Part shown: positions 54,790 through 64,000 of the stretch, piece after piece
Layout: each line of letters begins with the position of its first letter
Position numbering within the stretch: the stretch's first letter is position 1
Source: Thermoanaerobacterium sp. RBIITD
GTDB taxonomy: Bacteria; Bacillota; Thermoanaerobacteria; Thermoanaerobacterales; Thermoanaerobacteraceae
Direction: 5' to 3'
NCBI RefSeq assembly: GCF_900205865.1
Contig: NZ_LT906662.1
Coordinates: forward strand, 3,113,411-3,177,410
Length of the DNA stretch: 64,000 nt
Made by a program: the position numbers and the translations under genes
Notes under the pieces: generated by a model
What the model was told of the DNA's origin: nothing
What the model saw: only the letters and a program-made list of their open reading frames with translations
Database searches by the model: none

Positions 54790-55185
54790 ATGGAAGAAAA
54801 TATAAGTCAGGAATTAGAGTTTGGCACAATTAAAATTTCTGATGATGTTGTTGCTGTAATAGCGGGTTTAGCTGCTACTGAGGTTCCTGGTGTTGCGGGA
54901 ATGAGCGGCGGTGTTGTCAATGGAATTACAGAAATGCTTGGCCGAAAGAATCTCTCAAAAGGTGTTAAAGTCCAGGTTGGAGAAAAAGAAGCAGCTGTTG
55001 ATTTATATATTATTGTTGATTATGGTGTAAGAATTTCTGAAGTTGCCTGGAATGTTCAAGAAAGTGTGAAAAAAGCGATTGAGACAATGACAGGGCTTAA
55101 AGCAGTTGAAGTGAACATTCATGTGCAAGGAGTAAATATGGAGAAGGAGCAAAAAGCAAAAGTAACACCAAAAGAGAATAAATAG
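54790..55185 (+). CDS. Asp23/Gls24 family protein
   Basis: 131 aa, ATG 54790 behind GAAAGGAAGTG (ATG 54772 lies before it). DUF322/Asp23 domain: GTIKISDDVVAVIAGLAATEVPGVAGMSGG, DYGVRISEVAWNVQESVKKAIETMTGL and EVNIHVQGV. Members affect envelope stress or lipid metabolism; the Bacillus homologue YqhY sits in the same place before nusB. Confidence 0.92.
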   Translation: MEENISQELEFGTIKISDDVVAVIAGLAATEVPGVAGMSGGVVNGITEMLGRKNLSKGVKVQVGEKEAAVDLYIIVDYGVRISEVAWNVQESVKKAIETMTGLKAVEVNIHVQGVNMEKEQKAKVTPKENK

Positions 55186-55192
55186 TATTGTA

Positions 55193-55221
55193 AACCCTCT
55201 GAATTTGCGGAGGGTTAATTT
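55193..55221 (+). terminator. weak terminator before nusB
   Basis: AACCCTC (55193-55199) pairs with GAGGGTT (55210-55216), with a short AATTTT after it. Confidence 0.6.
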
Positions 55222-55242
55222 TAGTATTTAGGAGCGATTCAA

Positions 55243-55644
55243 ATGAACAGAACTCAAGCGAGAGAATGGGTAGTAAAAATGATATACCAGTTCGATGTAT
55301 CAAAATTAGATCCTGAAAATATACTGAATAAATTTTATGAGGAAAATAATCCTGGAGATGAAAAAGATTATATAGTAAAAACTTTTTATGGTATTATTGA
55401 AAATCTAGATGACATTGACAATAACATAAAAAAATATTTAAAAAATTGGGAGATAGGAAGGATTGCAAAAATAGATTTAGCTATACTTAGGTGTAGTTTT
55501 TATGAAATCTTATATAGATGCGATATTCCCCATAGCGTTTCTATAAATGAAGCGGTTGAAATGGCTAAAAAATATAGTACGGAAAAATCTCCTTCTTTTA
55601 TCAATGGTATTTTAGGCAGCTTTGTAAAGGAAATTAGTAAGTGA
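55243..55644 (+). CDS. nusB: transcription antitermination factor NusB
   Basis: 133 aa helical protein: [18 protein letters not shown] at the start, [22 protein letters not shown] and [27 protein letters not shown]. With NusE it binds boxA RNA in rRNA transcription. First of the nusB-folD-xseA-xseB-ispA group that carries OLE RNA in related species. Confidence 0.95.
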   Translation: MNRTQAREWVVKMIYQFDVSKLDPENILNKFYEENNPGDEKDYIVKTFYGIIENLDDIDNNIKKYLKNWEIGRIAKIDLAILRCSFYEILYRCDIPHSVSINEAVEMAKKYSTEKSPSFINGILGSFVKEISK

Positions 55645-55656
55645 TGGTGAACATTT

Positions 55657-56505
55657 ATGGTTATTGATGGTAAAAGTATAGCAAAGGAAATTAGAGATAA
55701 GATAAAATCTGAAATAATGCAAAATAATTATAAGCCGCACCTTGCAATAGTTATGGCAGGCAATGATGAAGCTTCAAAGATATATGCAAACACAAAAGTA
55801 AAGGCATGTAAAAGTGTTGGAATTGATGCAAATGTTTTTTATTTTGATGAAGATGAAGAGAAAAAATATATAGCAAAATTAGAGGAATTAAACAATGATA
55901 CCAATGTACATGGTATAATGGTTGAGATGCCACTACCACTTTCTTTTAATAAGCAAAGAACGTATGACATTATAGACCCATATAAAGATGTTGATTGTAT
56001 ATCGACGTATAATATGGGGAGGTTATTTGCAGGTAATCCACTTTATATACCTTGCACACCAAATGCAATTTTGTACATATTAAAAAATTTAAATATAGAT
56101 TTCACAGGGAAACATGCTGTTGTTGTTGGTAGAAGCGATATTTTAGGCAAACCAGTAGCAAAGTTAATGCTGGATCTTAACATGACAGTTACTCAATGTC
56201 ATTCAAAAACAATAGATTTAGAAAAATATACAAGACAGGCAGATGTCCTTATATTAGCAGTAGGCAAAAGAAATCTTGTTAATGGTGATATGATAAAAGA
56301 TGGAGTTATTTTAGTTGATGCTGGAATTACTGAATACGACGGCAAAATTTTCGGTGATTGTGATTTTGATAGTGTTGAAAGGCACTGCCATTATATAACA
56401 CCCGTTCCAGGTGGTGTGGGTCCGGTTACAACGTCAATGGTACTATTAAATACGCTGGAGGCATACAAAAATGCTATTAAAAACACTTACCGTGAGAGAA
56501 GTTAA
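55657..56505 (+). CDS. folD: bifunctional methylenetetrahydrofolate dehydrogenase/cyclohydrolase FolD
   Basis: 282 aa. Motifs YANTKVKACKSVGI (catalytic Lys near 48), HGIMVEMPLPLSF, DVDCISTYNMGRL and VVGRSDILGKPVAKLML (NADP site). The last stretch is TPVPGGVGPVTTSMVL. Interconverts 5,10-methylene- and 10-formyl-THF. Its 3' end overlaps xseA by 35 bases. Confidence 0.95.
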   Translation: MVIDGKSIAKEIRDKIKSEIMQNNYKPHLAIVMAGNDEASKIYANTKVKACKSVGIDANVFYFDEDEEKKYIAKLEELNNDTNVHGIMVEMPLPLSFNKQRTYDIIDPYKDVDCISTYNMGRLFAGNPLYIPCTPNAILYILKNLNIDFTGKHAVVVGRSDILGKPVAKLMLDLNMTVTQCHSKTIDLEKYTRQADVLILAVGKRNLVNGDMIKDGVILVDAGITEYDGKIFGDCDFDSVERHCHYITPVPGGVGPVTTSMVLLNTLEAYKNAIKNTYRERS

Positions 56506-57679
56506 TGAATATATAAAAAAACTTTTGAGCGGGGATATAATATTAAAAAATATAATGATAAAGGGTGAAATATCAAATTTAAAGTTCCATTCGCAAGCAT
56601 TGTATTTTACACTTGTTGATGAATATGCTTCATTAAAATGTATAATGTTTAATGAGTATTTAGAAAAAATTGATTTAAAACTTGAAAATGGAATGTCTGT
56701 TATTGCAACAGGTAGAATATCTGTATATGAAAAAAGCGGCACTTTTGAATTTTATGTTACGAAAATTGAAGTTGAGGGTTCTGGTGCACTTTATGTATCT
56801 TTTGAAAAACTTAAACAAAGATTAAAAAACGAAGGATTATTTGACAGTGATAAAAAGATACCCATTCCTAAAAATCCAAAAAAGATCGGAGTTATAACAT
56901 CACCGACAGGTGCTGCAATACATGATATAATTAAGATTTTAAGAAGAAGAAAACCCTCTATTGATATTCTTGTCGTTCCAATCTTAGTTCAAGGCAATAT
57001 GGCGGCACTAGAAATCGAGGAAGCTATTAACACCTTAAATAAAAGAAGAGATATCGACCTTATTATACTTGGAAGAGGCGGAGGGTCATTTGAGGACCTT
57101 TATCCATTTAGCGAAGAAAAAGTAGCAAGAGCAATTTACAAATCAAAAATACCTGTTATATCTGCTGTTGGTCATGAAACAGATTTTACGATTGCTGATT
57201 TCGTTGCAGATTTAAGAGCACCTACACCATCTGCAGCTGCTGAATTAGCCGTAACTGATATATCTGTTTATAATGATATGATAAATAATTATAAAAAGAG
57301 TTTGTACCATTCTATCATGGCAATAATTAATAATGAAAGGCAACATTTAAATGGCTTGAAGAATACTATTCTTAGTAAAAATCCAATAAGAGAGAACGAA
57401 CAGTTAAAAATAAAATTAAAGAGCTTGAATAGGATAATGGAAAATAGTATTATTAGTATAATAAATAATAAAAAGTTTAAATATATTAGCTTGGTAGACA
57501 AATTAAATACCTTAAGCCCATTAAATGTTTTAAAACGTGGTTATACTGTTACAATGGATAGAAATAATTTAAAACCAATCACATTAGCAAAAAATCTAAT
57601 GGTTGATGATATTGTATATATTTTGTTTAATGATGGCAAGGCAAGATGTACGGTTAATGAGGTGGAAAAAAATGAATGA
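56471..57679 (+). CDS. xseA: exodeoxyribonuclease VII large subunit
   Basis: 402 aa, ATG 56471 behind GGAGG inside folD. N-terminal OB fold (about 5-100; KGEISNLKFHSQALYFTLVDEYASLKC), catalytic core with GVITSPTGAAIHDI, IILGRGGGSFEDL and HETDFTIADFVAD, then a long coiled region. With XseB it degrades single-stranded DNA in both directions. Confidence 0.95.
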   Translation: MLLKTLTVREVNEYIKKLLSGDIILKNIMIKGEISNLKFHSQALYFTLVDEYASLKCIMFNEYLEKIDLKLENGMSVIATGRISVYEKSGTFEFYVTKIEVEGSGALYVSFEKLKQRLKNEGLFDSDKKIPIPKNPKKIGVITSPTGAAIHDIIKILRRRKPSIDILVVPILVQGNMAALEIEEAINTLNKRRDIDLIILGRGGGSFEDLYPFSEEKVARAIYKSKIPVISAVGHETDFTIADFVADLRAPTPSAAAELAVTDISVYNDMINNYKKSLYHSIMAIINNERQHLNGLKNTILSKNPIRENEQLKIKLKSLNRIMENSIISIINNKKFKYISLVDKLNTLSPLNVLKRGYTVTMDRNNLKPITLAKNLMVDDIVYILFNDGKARCTVNEVEKNE

Positions 57680-57902
57680 TGATATGGACTTTGAGAAAAA
57701 TATGGACAAACTTGAAGATATAGTAAAAAAGCTCGAAAAAGGGAATTTACCATTGGAAGAATCTTTTAAACTTTTTAAAGAAGGACTACAGCTGTCTCAA
57801 AAATTAAACGAATTATTAAATAATATTGAAGGAAAAATAACAATGCTTGTCAATGGTGATGATAAGGTTCCCTTTAAAATTGAGGAGGACAAAGATGTTT
57901 GA
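57672..57902 (+). CDS. xseB: exodeoxyribonuclease VII small subunit
   Basis: 76 aa, ATG 57672 after GAGGTGG, overlapping xseA by 8 bases. FEKNMDKLEDIVKKLEKGNLPLEESFKLFKEG is the family signature, followed by a helical end. Several copies bind one XseA. The last 8 bases overlap ispA. Confidence 0.93.
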   Translation: MNDDMDFEKNMDKLEDIVKKLEKGNLPLEESFKLFKEGLQLSQKLNELLNNIEGKITMLVNGDDKVPFKIEEDKDV

Positions 57903-58776
57903 AGATGTACTAAAGGAAAAAATAGAATATGTTAATGAAGGATTAAAGAAATATCTTGATACAGATGAAAAGCCTGAAGTACTATATGATGCCATGAGGT
58001 ATAGCGTATTTGCCGGTGGGAAAAGAATTCGCCCCATTTTATGTCTATCAGCATGTGAACTTATGGGTGGTAATAGAGAAGATGCTTTGCCTATAGCATG
58101 TGCGATTGAATTTATTCATACATATTCACTTATTCATGATGACTTACCAGCTATGGATAATGATGATTTAAGGCGTGGAAAACCTACAAACCATAAGGTA
58201 TATGGTGAAGCAATTGCAATACTTGCAGGTGATGCCCTTTTAAATTATGGATTTGAAGTTTTAATACAATACGCTTTAAACTCGAACTTATATACTAAAA
58301 TTTTAAAAGCAACAAATGAGATAGCTAAAGCTGCTGGTTGTCACGGAATGGTAGGTGGTCAAGTTATTGATCTTCTTTCAGAAAACAAAACAATAAGTAA
58401 AGACGAACTTAAATTTATGCATGATTATAAAACAGGCGCCTTAATAAAAGCAGCTGTTTGTTCAGGCGCTATTGTTGGTGGCGCTGACGATAAAACAGTA
58501 GAAAAATTAAGAAAATATGCTGATTATTTGGGTCTCGCTTTTCAAATCAAAGACGACCTTCTAGATGTTTTAGGTGATGAAAAAAAGCTTGGAAAAAATA
58601 TAAAAAGCGATGTGGAAAATGGAAAATCAACATTTGTTAGTATATTTGGCATAGAGCGTTCAACTGCTCTTGTCAGCGAATTGACTGAAAGTGCTAATGA
58701 GATATTAAACGAATTCGGAAGTAGAGGAGAATTTTTAAAAAGCCTCACAAATTATTTGGCAGAACGAGAAAACTAA
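57895..58776 (+). CDS. ispA: farnesyl/geranylgeranyl diphosphate synthase (polyprenyl synthetase)
   Basis: 293 aa, ATG 57895 behind GAGGAGG. Aspartate motifs: HDDLPAMDNDDLRRGKPT (first Asp-rich motif, near 82-99) and IKDDLLDVLGD (second, near 217-227). Adds isopentenyl diphosphate to allylic primers, giving C15 or C20 chains for quinones and wall carriers. Sits before OLE RNA, oapA and dxs, as in other OLE-bearing clostridia. Confidence 0.94.
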   Translation: MFEDVLKEKIEYVNEGLKKYLDTDEKPEVLYDAMRYSVFAGGKRIRPILCLSACELMGGNREDALPIACAIEFIHTYSLIHDDLPAMDNDDLRRGKPTNHKVYGEAIAILAGDALLNYGFEVLIQYALNSNLYTKILKATNEIAKAAGCHGMVGGQVIDLLSENKTISKDELKFMHDYKTGALIKAAVCSGAIVGGADDKTVEKLRKYADYLGLAFQIKDDLLDVLGDEKKLGKNIKSDVENGKSTFVSIFGIERSTALVSELTESANEILNEFGSRGEFLKSLTNYLAEREN

Positions 58777-58869
58777 AGCTTAATTAAGCATACATTTAAT
58801 TATATTATATAGCTTATTTTTTTATGATTTATATAATCAATTAAAAACATAAGTTAATAAATAGCGTAT

Positions 58870-58898
58870 TTGATAGTATTATTTAAAAATGTTATAAT
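58870..58898 (+). promoter_or_regulatory. sigma-A promoter for OLE RNA
   Basis: TTGATA (58870-58875), 17 bases, TATAAT (58893-58898). Transcription would begin near 58905, where the structured RNA starts. Confidence 0.65.
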
Positions 58899-58904
58899 CA
58901 ATAT

Positions 58905-59480
58905 CAATACGAAGTGGTGCAGTATCCTAGTCAGGACTGGTAATTCTGAAGACGGGCCTAAAAATCCGTTAAAGGCATATCGATGAAGTTCCTGGTGCAG
59001 GCTTTCGATGCCCAATCGAGGGCTTGTGCTGGGAGTTAAGAAAAGAGGGGCGATCTACAATGGCATGTAGGCGTTGACCCCCTTTTCGTGGAGACCTATT
59101 CCCGTGGCATTATGCTACGGCATAGGGTGAACCTACCTTGCGGTAATAAAGCTGTGGGTAGTGTAGCCTGCCTTGAGTGATTTAGGTGGTTATCAGACTA
59201 AACTTTAACTTAATGAGCTCTTAAGTTAAAGCTATTGCTGATGAAACCTTGATTGCAAAAGAGGATAGGAATTAGCAGACTGTCGAGGAAAGCTCCTAGG
59301 CTGTTCGATAGAGGCATATTGAGGATTACAGTGTGGACTAAGTGGTAATCCAGTCATACTATTGGCGACAAGGTAAATTCAGGTTTAAAGGGAAACCGCC
59401 GAATGGCGACATTCGGTGCCTGAATGGGAAACCCTGCTGGACCTAAGCCACAAAATTTACTCAATATGCTGCCACTTCTC
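58905..59480 (+). ncRNA. ole: OLE RNA (Ornate, Large, Extremophilic)
   Basis: About 575 bases with no convincing protein frame, clearly richer in G and C than the flanks, with many local hairpins, for example CGTGGCA/TGCTACG (59103-59109 with 59113-59119) and TCGAT/ATCGA (59005-59009 with 59015-59019). Place and partner identify it: it follows ispA and is followed directly by an oapA-like gene and dxs, the known OLE neighbourhood. OLE forms a membrane-bound RNP with OapA and is linked to cold, alcohol, Mg2+ and energy stress in Bacillus halodurans. Ends are approximate. Confidence 0.85.
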
Positions 59481-59501
59481 TACATAGGAGGACCCTTTTT
59501 G

Positions 59502-60080
59502 ATGAAATCAAGGAGTTTAAATATTAATTATAAATGGCTTGTTAATGCTTCTATTTTTAGCTTCATATTAGCTGTTGTTTTAAATTTTTCATCAGATATA
59601 TTATTAAAAAAAAGCAATATTATAATTGCTTTTTTTGTGTTATTATTAATAGTATTTACTGGTATATTATTTGATATAATTGGTATAGCTGTAGCGACTG
59701 GAAACGAAGAACCTTTTCATTCGATGGCAGCTAATAAAGTTCTAGGTGCGAAACAATCAATAAGACTTATTAGAAATGCCAATATTGTGACTAATTTTTG
59801 TAACGATATTGTTGGTGATATATGTGGAATAGTATCTGGTGCTGCTCTTACAAGTATAATTTTAAAATTATCAATAACAGGTACTAAAAGTACTATATAT
59901 ACAACAATTTTTGGTGGAATATTATCAGCAATAACGATTGGTGGCAAAGCAATTGGGAAAAGTTTTGGAATTTATAAAAGCCAGTCAATAGTGTATTGGG
60001 TTGGCATATTTCTTGCTTGGATAGAAAAAAATATCGGTATAAACATATTTCCAGACAGAAGGAATAAAAATAGAAAGTGA
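59502..60080 (+). CDS. oapA: OLE-associated membrane protein OapA
   Basis: 192 aa. ATG 59502 follows AGGAGG (59486-59491); an ATG at 59424 lies in the OLE RNA and is rejected. About four membrane helices with a conserved centre near 62-105 (FDIIGIAVATGNEEPFHSMA and KVLGAKQSIRLIRNANIVTN), basic segments that contact RNA in this family. The protein anchors OLE RNA at the membrane. Ends just before dxs. Confidence 0.88.
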   Translation: MKSRSLNINYKWLVNASIFSFILAVVLNFSSDILLKKSNIIIAFFVLLLIVFTGILFDIIGIAVATGNEEPFHSMAANKVLGAKQSIRLIRNANIVTNFCNDIVGDICGIVSGAALTSIILKLSITGTKSTIYTTIFGGILSAITIGGKAIGKSFGIYKSQSIVYWVGIFLAWIEKNIGINIFPDRRNKNRK

Positions 60081-60089
60081 GTGGGCTAC

Positions 60090-61955
60090 ATGCTCGAAAA
60101 AATTAATTCACCTTACGACATAAAAAAATTAAATACTAATGAACTTGAATTGTTATCAGAGGAGATTCGTTCATTTTTAATAAATCATATTTCAAAAACA
60201 GGAGGACATCTTGCGTCAAATCTCGGTGTCGTTGAACTTACCATCGCTTTACATTATGTTTTTAATTCACCTATTGACAAGATCATTTGGGATGTGGGCC
60301 ATCAAAGTTACGTACATAAGATTTTAACAGGGCGTCGCGATTTGTTTGATAAACTCAGAAAATTTAATGGACTATCCGGATTTCCCAAGAGAAAAGAAAG
60401 TGTTCATGATATATTTGAAACTGGTCATAGTAGTACATCAATATCAGCTGCATTGGGCATTGCAAAGGCGAGAGATTTAAATAATGAAAAATATTCAGTT
60501 ATATCCGTCATTGGTGATGGTGCACTTACAGGTGGAATGGCATTTGAAGCTTTAAATGATGCAGGAAGATCAAAAACAAATTTAATTGTTATACTTAATC
60601 ATAATGAAATGTCAATATCAAAAAATGTAGGAAGCCTTTCATTATACTTAAGTAAATTAAGGACAGACCCTGGATATTTTAGACTAAAAAAGGATTTAGA
60701 AAATGTTTTAAATATAATACCGCCAATTGGGAAAAGTATCTACAAATCTATAGAAAAAATCAAAGATTCTATTAAGCAGTTAATTGTTCCTGGAATGATA
60801 TTTGAAGAAATGGGATTTAAATATCTTGGCCCAATTGACGGACATGATATAGATTCATTAATCGATGTATTTACGAGAGCAAAGAAAATTACCGGTCCGA
60901 TATTTATCCACATCATAACAAAAAAAGGAAAAGGGTATAAATACGCTGAAAATAATCCTGATAAATTTCATTCGGCGTCACCGTTTAATATTGCGACAGG
61001 CGAATTTAAAAAAAACGGACGTGATACTTATTCGGATGTGTTTGGGAAAACTCTTACAGACCTAGCCTTGAAAGACCCTAAAATTGTTGCCATAACAGCA
61101 GCAATGCCTGATGGTACAGGATTAAATCATTTTGCGGAAAAGATACCTGAGCGATTTTATGATGTAGGAATAGCCGAACAGCATGCAGTAACATTTGCAG
61201 CCGGGATGGCAGTTAACGGATATAAACCATATTTTGCAGTATATTCAACATTCTTACAAAGGGCTTTTGACCAAGTAATACATGATATATGTATACAAAA
61301 TCTACCAGTAGTTTTAGGTATTGATAGAGCAGGCATTGTTGGTGAAGATGGTGAAACACATCAAGGAATATTTGATATATCTTATTTAAGAATGATACCA
61401 AACATGATAATTATGGCACCTAAGGATGCAAATGAGCTTGTAGAAATGATTAAATTATCTACCAAGATTAAAGGACCATGTGCAATAAGATACCCGAAAG
61501 GAAAAGTCGACGAATACGATAGAAATAGAAGTTGTAACTTTGATATTGGTAATGCTGAAGTTTTAAGTGAGGGCAATAATGTAGTTATTTTTGCACTTGG
61601 CAGGATGGTTAATACAGCAATGAAAGCAAAGTATGAGCTTGAAAAGTATTCAATTTTTCCTTATGTTATTAATTTGAGATTTGCAAAACCACTAGACATT
61701 AATTTGATACTTGATATTTCAAGAAAAGTAGACTATATATTTACAATCGAAGATAATGTTATTTCAGGTGGCATAGGTAGCGGCATTTTAGAATTGCTAA
61801 ATGAAAATGGAATATATAAAAAGGTAGTAAGAATAGGCTTTCCAGATAAATTCATTGAACACGGTGATGTAGATTCCTTATTTAAAAAGTACAAACTTGA
61901 TAGCAATTCCTTGGTTAAATATGTAATAGAAGTATGTGGTGATGCTAAATCATGA
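60090..61955 (+). CDS. dxs: 1-deoxy-D-xylulose-5-phosphate synthase
   Basis: 621 aa from ATG 60090 (an upstream GTG at 60081 has no better site). Thiamine-diphosphate enzyme: GDGALTGGMAFEALNDAG (near 149-166) and NHNEMSIS, the second domain with DVGIAEQHAVTFAAGMA (near 364) and DRAGIVGEDGETHQGIFD (near 412). First step of the MEP pathway, whose products feed IspA upstream. Confidence 0.96.
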   Translation: MLEKINSPYDIKKLNTNELELLSEEIRSFLINHISKTGGHLASNLGVVELTIALHYVFNSPIDKIIWDVGHQSYVHKILTGRRDLFDKLRKFNGLSGFPKRKESVHDIFETGHSSTSISAALGIAKARDLNNEKYSVISVIGDGALTGGMAFEALNDAGRSKTNLIVILNHNEMSISKNVGSLSLYLSKLRTDPGYFRLKKDLENVLNIIPPIGKSIYKSIEKIKDSIKQLIVPGMIFEEMGFKYLGPIDGHDIDSLIDVFTRAKKITGPIFIHIITKKGKGYKYAENNPDKFHSASPFNIATGEFKKNGRDTYSDVFGKTLTDLALKDPKIVAITAAMPDGTGLNHFAEKIPERFYDVGIAEQHAVTFAAGMAVNGYKPYFAVYSTFLQRAFDQVIHDICIQNLPVVLGIDRAGIVGEDGETHQGIFDISYLRMIPNMIIMAPKDANELVEMIKLSTKIKGPCAIRYPKGKVDEYDRNRSCNFDIGNAEVLSEGNNVVIFALGRMVNTAMKAKYELEKYSIFPYVINLRFAKPLDINLILDISRKVDYIFTIEDNVISGGIGSGILELLNENGIYKKVVRIGFPDKFIEHGDVDSLFKKYKLDSNSLVKYVIEVCGDAKS

Positions 61956-62746
61956 AAGACAAAGAAAGAATAGACGTTTTATTAGTTAAAAGGGGATTAT
62001 TTACATCAAGAGAAAAGGCAAAGGCGTCTATAATGGCGGGTGAAGTATATGCAAATGGAAGAAGAGTCGATAAAGCCGGAGATATGTTAGACATCAAATC
62101 AAATATAGAAATTAAAGGCAAAACAAATCCATATGTAAGTAGAGGCGGTTTGAAGTTAGAAAAGGCTTTAAAATATTTTAATATAGATGTGAATGGTAAA
62201 ATAGCAATGGATGTTGGCGCATCGACGGGTGGTTTTACTGATTGCCTTTTAAAAAATGGTGCCAAAAAAGTTTATTCTATTGATGTAGGATATGGACAGC
62301 TTGATTGGAGCTTAAGAAATGATAAGAGAGTTATTAATATGGAGAGAATAAATGTAAGATATCTTAATGATATACCCGATATTGTCGATATTGTTACTAT
62401 AGATGTGTCTTTCATTTCACTATCTATTGTTATTCCAGCAATTAAAAAATTTATAAAAGGAGATGGAGAGTTAATATCCTTAATAAAACCACAATTTGAA
62501 GCAGGTAGAGAAAAAGTTGGTAAAAAGGGTGTCGTTAAGGATAAAAATGTCCATATAGAAGTTATAGAGAAAGTTGTGAATATATTAAAGAACTTATCTT
62601 TTTCTATTAAAGGGCTTACTTATTCTCCTATAAAGGGGCCGGAAGGTAATATTGAGTATTTAATATATGCAAAAAATAATGAATATGAAAATAATGAAAT
62701 AGATATTGTTAATATAGTAGAAAAATCACACAGTGAACTTGAATAA
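61952..62746 (+). CDS. tlyA: TlyA-family rRNA methyltransferase/hemolysin
   Basis: 264 aa, ATGA overlap with dxs. N-terminal S4 RNA-binding domain (about 5-65: RIDVLLVKRGLFTSREKAKASI) and an FtsJ-like SAM domain (MDVGASTGGFTDCLL near 85-99; catalytic Lys and Asp in the KDKE pattern). Members 2'-O-methylate cytidines in rRNA, which in mycobacteria affects capreomycin sensitivity. The order dxs-tlyA-nadK-argR is common in Firmicutes. Confidence 0.93.
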   Translation: MKDKERIDVLLVKRGLFTSREKAKASIMAGEVYANGRRVDKAGDMLDIKSNIEIKGKTNPYVSRGGLKLEKALKYFNIDVNGKIAMDVGASTGGFTDCLLKNGAKKVYSIDVGYGQLDWSLRNDKRVINMERINVRYLNDIPDIVDIVTIDVSFISLSIVIPAIKKFIKGDGELISLIKPQFEAGREKVGKKGVVKDKNVHIEVIEKVVNILKNLSFSIKGLTYSPIKGPEGNIEYLIYAKNNEYENNEIDIVNIVEKSHSELE

Positions 62747-62830
62747 TTAATAAAAATTTTGTATAAAAAAGAAGGATATTTAAATCTTATGTAGAATTAA
62801 GAATAAATGTATATAAAATGTGGTGATTAA

Positions 62831-63694
62831 ATGAAGAAAATAGGGGTTATTCCGAATATACATAAGGATAAAGATTTGGAAACAACAAAGAAGTTAGTTA
62901 AATGGATATTAGATCATGAAAGCATTCCGTATTTAAATGAGATAATAGCATCTAAGATTGGTTATACAGAATATGGCAAGAGTTCTTCAGAAATATATAG
63001 GGAATGCGACTTTATTATAGTGTTGGGTGGAGATGGTACAATATTAAACGTTGCCAGGCAGTGTGCACCATATTCTACACCTATACTAGGTGTCAATCTT
63101 GGTCATTTGGGATTTTTGGCAGAAGTCGATAATGGTGATATTTTTGATGCCATAGAAAAAATATATATTGGTGAGTATACAATAGATAAGAGAATGATGA
63201 TTGAAGCCAGCGTGGTAAAAAATGATATGGAGATTGTAAATTTTATCGCACTTAATGATATTGTCGTTACAAGAGGAGCTTTTTCAAGGATGGTTCAATT
63301 AAAAGCTTTTGTCAATGAGCAGTATCTTGATACATATTTGGCAGATGGAATAATTATTTCAAGTCCTACAGGTTCTACTGCATATTCATTATCAGCAGGT
63401 GGACCTATTGTTTATCCAAATGTTGAATTACTCGTCATAACACCTATTTGTCCACATACCCTACATTCTCGATCTATTATTGTTTCAGAAAAAGATAGGG
63501 TAAAACTTATAATTGATGAAGGCAATCAGGATGTTATGATAACGACGGATGGGCAACAAGGTTATAAATTAAGCAGTAGTGATACAATTTATATAAATAA
63601 AAGTAATAAATATACCAATTTAATTAGGCTTAAAAATACAAACTTTTTTGATTTACTGAGAAACAAGCTATCTGAAAGAAACATTAACATATGA
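62831..63694 (+). CDS. nadK: NAD kinase
   Basis: 287 aa. [13 protein letters not shown] (near 67-79) is the catalytic GGDGT motif; the NE-like motif appears as [10 protein letters not shown] (near 140-149), and [17 protein letters not shown] (near 180-196) follows. Makes NADP from NAD. A gap of 84 bases precedes it, without a terminator. Confidence 0.95.
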   Translation: MKKIGVIPNIHKDKDLETTKKLVKWILDHESIPYLNEIIASKIGYTEYGKSSSEIYRECDFIIVLGGDGTILNVARQCAPYSTPILGVNLGHLGFLAEVDNGDIFDAIEKIYIGEYTIDKRMMIEASVVKNDMEIVNFIALNDIVVTRGAFSRMVQLKAFVNEQYLDTYLADGIIISSPTGSTAYSLSAGGPIVYPNVELLVITPICPHTLHSRSIIVSEKDRVKLIIDEGNQDVMITTDGQQGYKLSSSDTIYINKSNKYTNLIRLKNTNFFDLLRNKLSERNINI

Positions 63695-63710
63695 TGAGGA
63701 GTGTAGAATG

Positions 63711-64000
63711 ATGAAATTGGCTCGACATGCAAAAATACTTGAAATTATCAATAAGAACGAAATTGAAACACAGGAAGAATTAGCAGATGCTCTTCTAAAA
63801 GAAGGAATAAGAGTTACACAAGCAACAGTATCCCGCGATATTAAAGAATTAAGACTAATAAAGGTATTAAGCGATGATGGCAAAAAATATAAATATGCGA
63901 CAATAAAAAATACTGATAATAAAGTAAAAGATAAACTTGTTGCACTATTATCAGGTATTGTAAGCATAGATTATGCTGGAAACACTATAGTCATAAAGAC
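63711..64000 (+). CDS. argR: arginine repressor ArgR (3' end outside window)
   Basis: Partial: 96 codons are present. ATG 63711, or ATG 63708 one codon earlier, follows GAGGA. Winged-helix domain with [25 protein letters not shown] and the recognition stretch [18 protein letters not shown]. The C-terminal arginine-binding oligomerisation domain is cut off after its start. Represses arginine synthesis genes and usually precedes recN. Confidence 0.93.
   Translation, partial: MKLARHAKILEIINKNEIETQEELADALLKEGIRVTQATVSRDIKELRLIKVLSDDGKKYKYATIKNTDNKVKDKLVALLSGIVSIDYAGNTIVIK

Noticed and set aside
59424-59501. Extended N-terminus of OapA from ATG 59424
   Set aside because: The added residues are encoded inside the OLE RNA, and a strong AGGAGG with ATG 59502 fits the family start.

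Overview
The window comes from an AT-rich, endospore-forming, anaerobic Firmicute, most likely a thermophilic member of the Thermoanaerobacterales (Thermoanaerobacterium or a close relative). The reasons are the codon and base composition, the complete spoIIIAA-AH operon and an uninterrupted sigK, the feoAB iron system, a type IV pilus cluster mixed with aro genes, and an OLE RNA gene between ispA and oapA/dxs. The genus is an inference. Nearly all genes lie on the + strand and are tightly packed; the one clear exception is a regulator at 8423-9712.

Layout. (1) 1-4795: an accessory locus whose proteins share Cys-rich ends: a DUF5714-like protein (cut by the left edge), an ArsM-like methyltransferase ending in CC, an ATP-grasp ligase ending in CIC, a small carboxymuconolactone-decarboxylase-like protein ending in CCC-Q, and an ArsP/SO_0444-type permease with four CC pairs in its cytoplasmic loop. 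This looks like a metalloid (probably arsenic) handling or organo-metalloid pathway and is my best candidate for an undescribed system. (2) 4796-8402: rarA, then iscR-nifS with an IscR-type operator. (3) 8403-15437: a very AT-rich island holding an RRNPP-type HTH-TPR regulator (- strand), a divergent 52-aa secreted-peptide gene, a truncated radical SAM enzyme, two CPBP membrane proteases and two MFS transporters, one of them frameshifted. It sits where nifU and mnmA usually follow nifS. (4) 15438-21255: a PRC-barrel gene, a small membrane protein, an AI-2E-type permease, alaS, ireB, ruvX and a DUF1292 gene. (5) 21256-24358: feoA-feoB plus a 51-aa Cys-rich protein, then fur, with a Fur-box-like site over the feo promoter. 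(6) 24359-33327: rnjA-like nuclease, ylbF, mltG, trmR, trhP (tRNA wobble hydroxyuridine methylation), a class B PBP, sigK, yqeG, aroE. (7) 33328-43999: type IV pilus/competence genes pilB, pilT, pilC, pilA, prepilin peptidase, four minor pilins, comFB and pilMNO. (8) 44005-49498: aroK, proB, proA, aroQ, a Xaa-Pro peptidase, efp and a zinc-ribbon protein. (9) 49608-54732: spoIIIAA-AH, the mother-cell feeding-tube operon. (10) 54790-64000: asp23, nusB, folD, xseA, xseB, ispA, OLE RNA, oapA, dxs, tlyA, nadK and the start of argR.

The conserved parts match well-known clostridial neighbourhoods. The unusual parts are the Cys-tailed locus, the peptide-signalling island, several RNA-level control elements (alaS leader, PBP SD-sequestering hairpin, pilB leader, pilA attenuator) and the OLE RNA. 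No rRNA, tRNA, CRISPR array or intact insertion sequence was seen.
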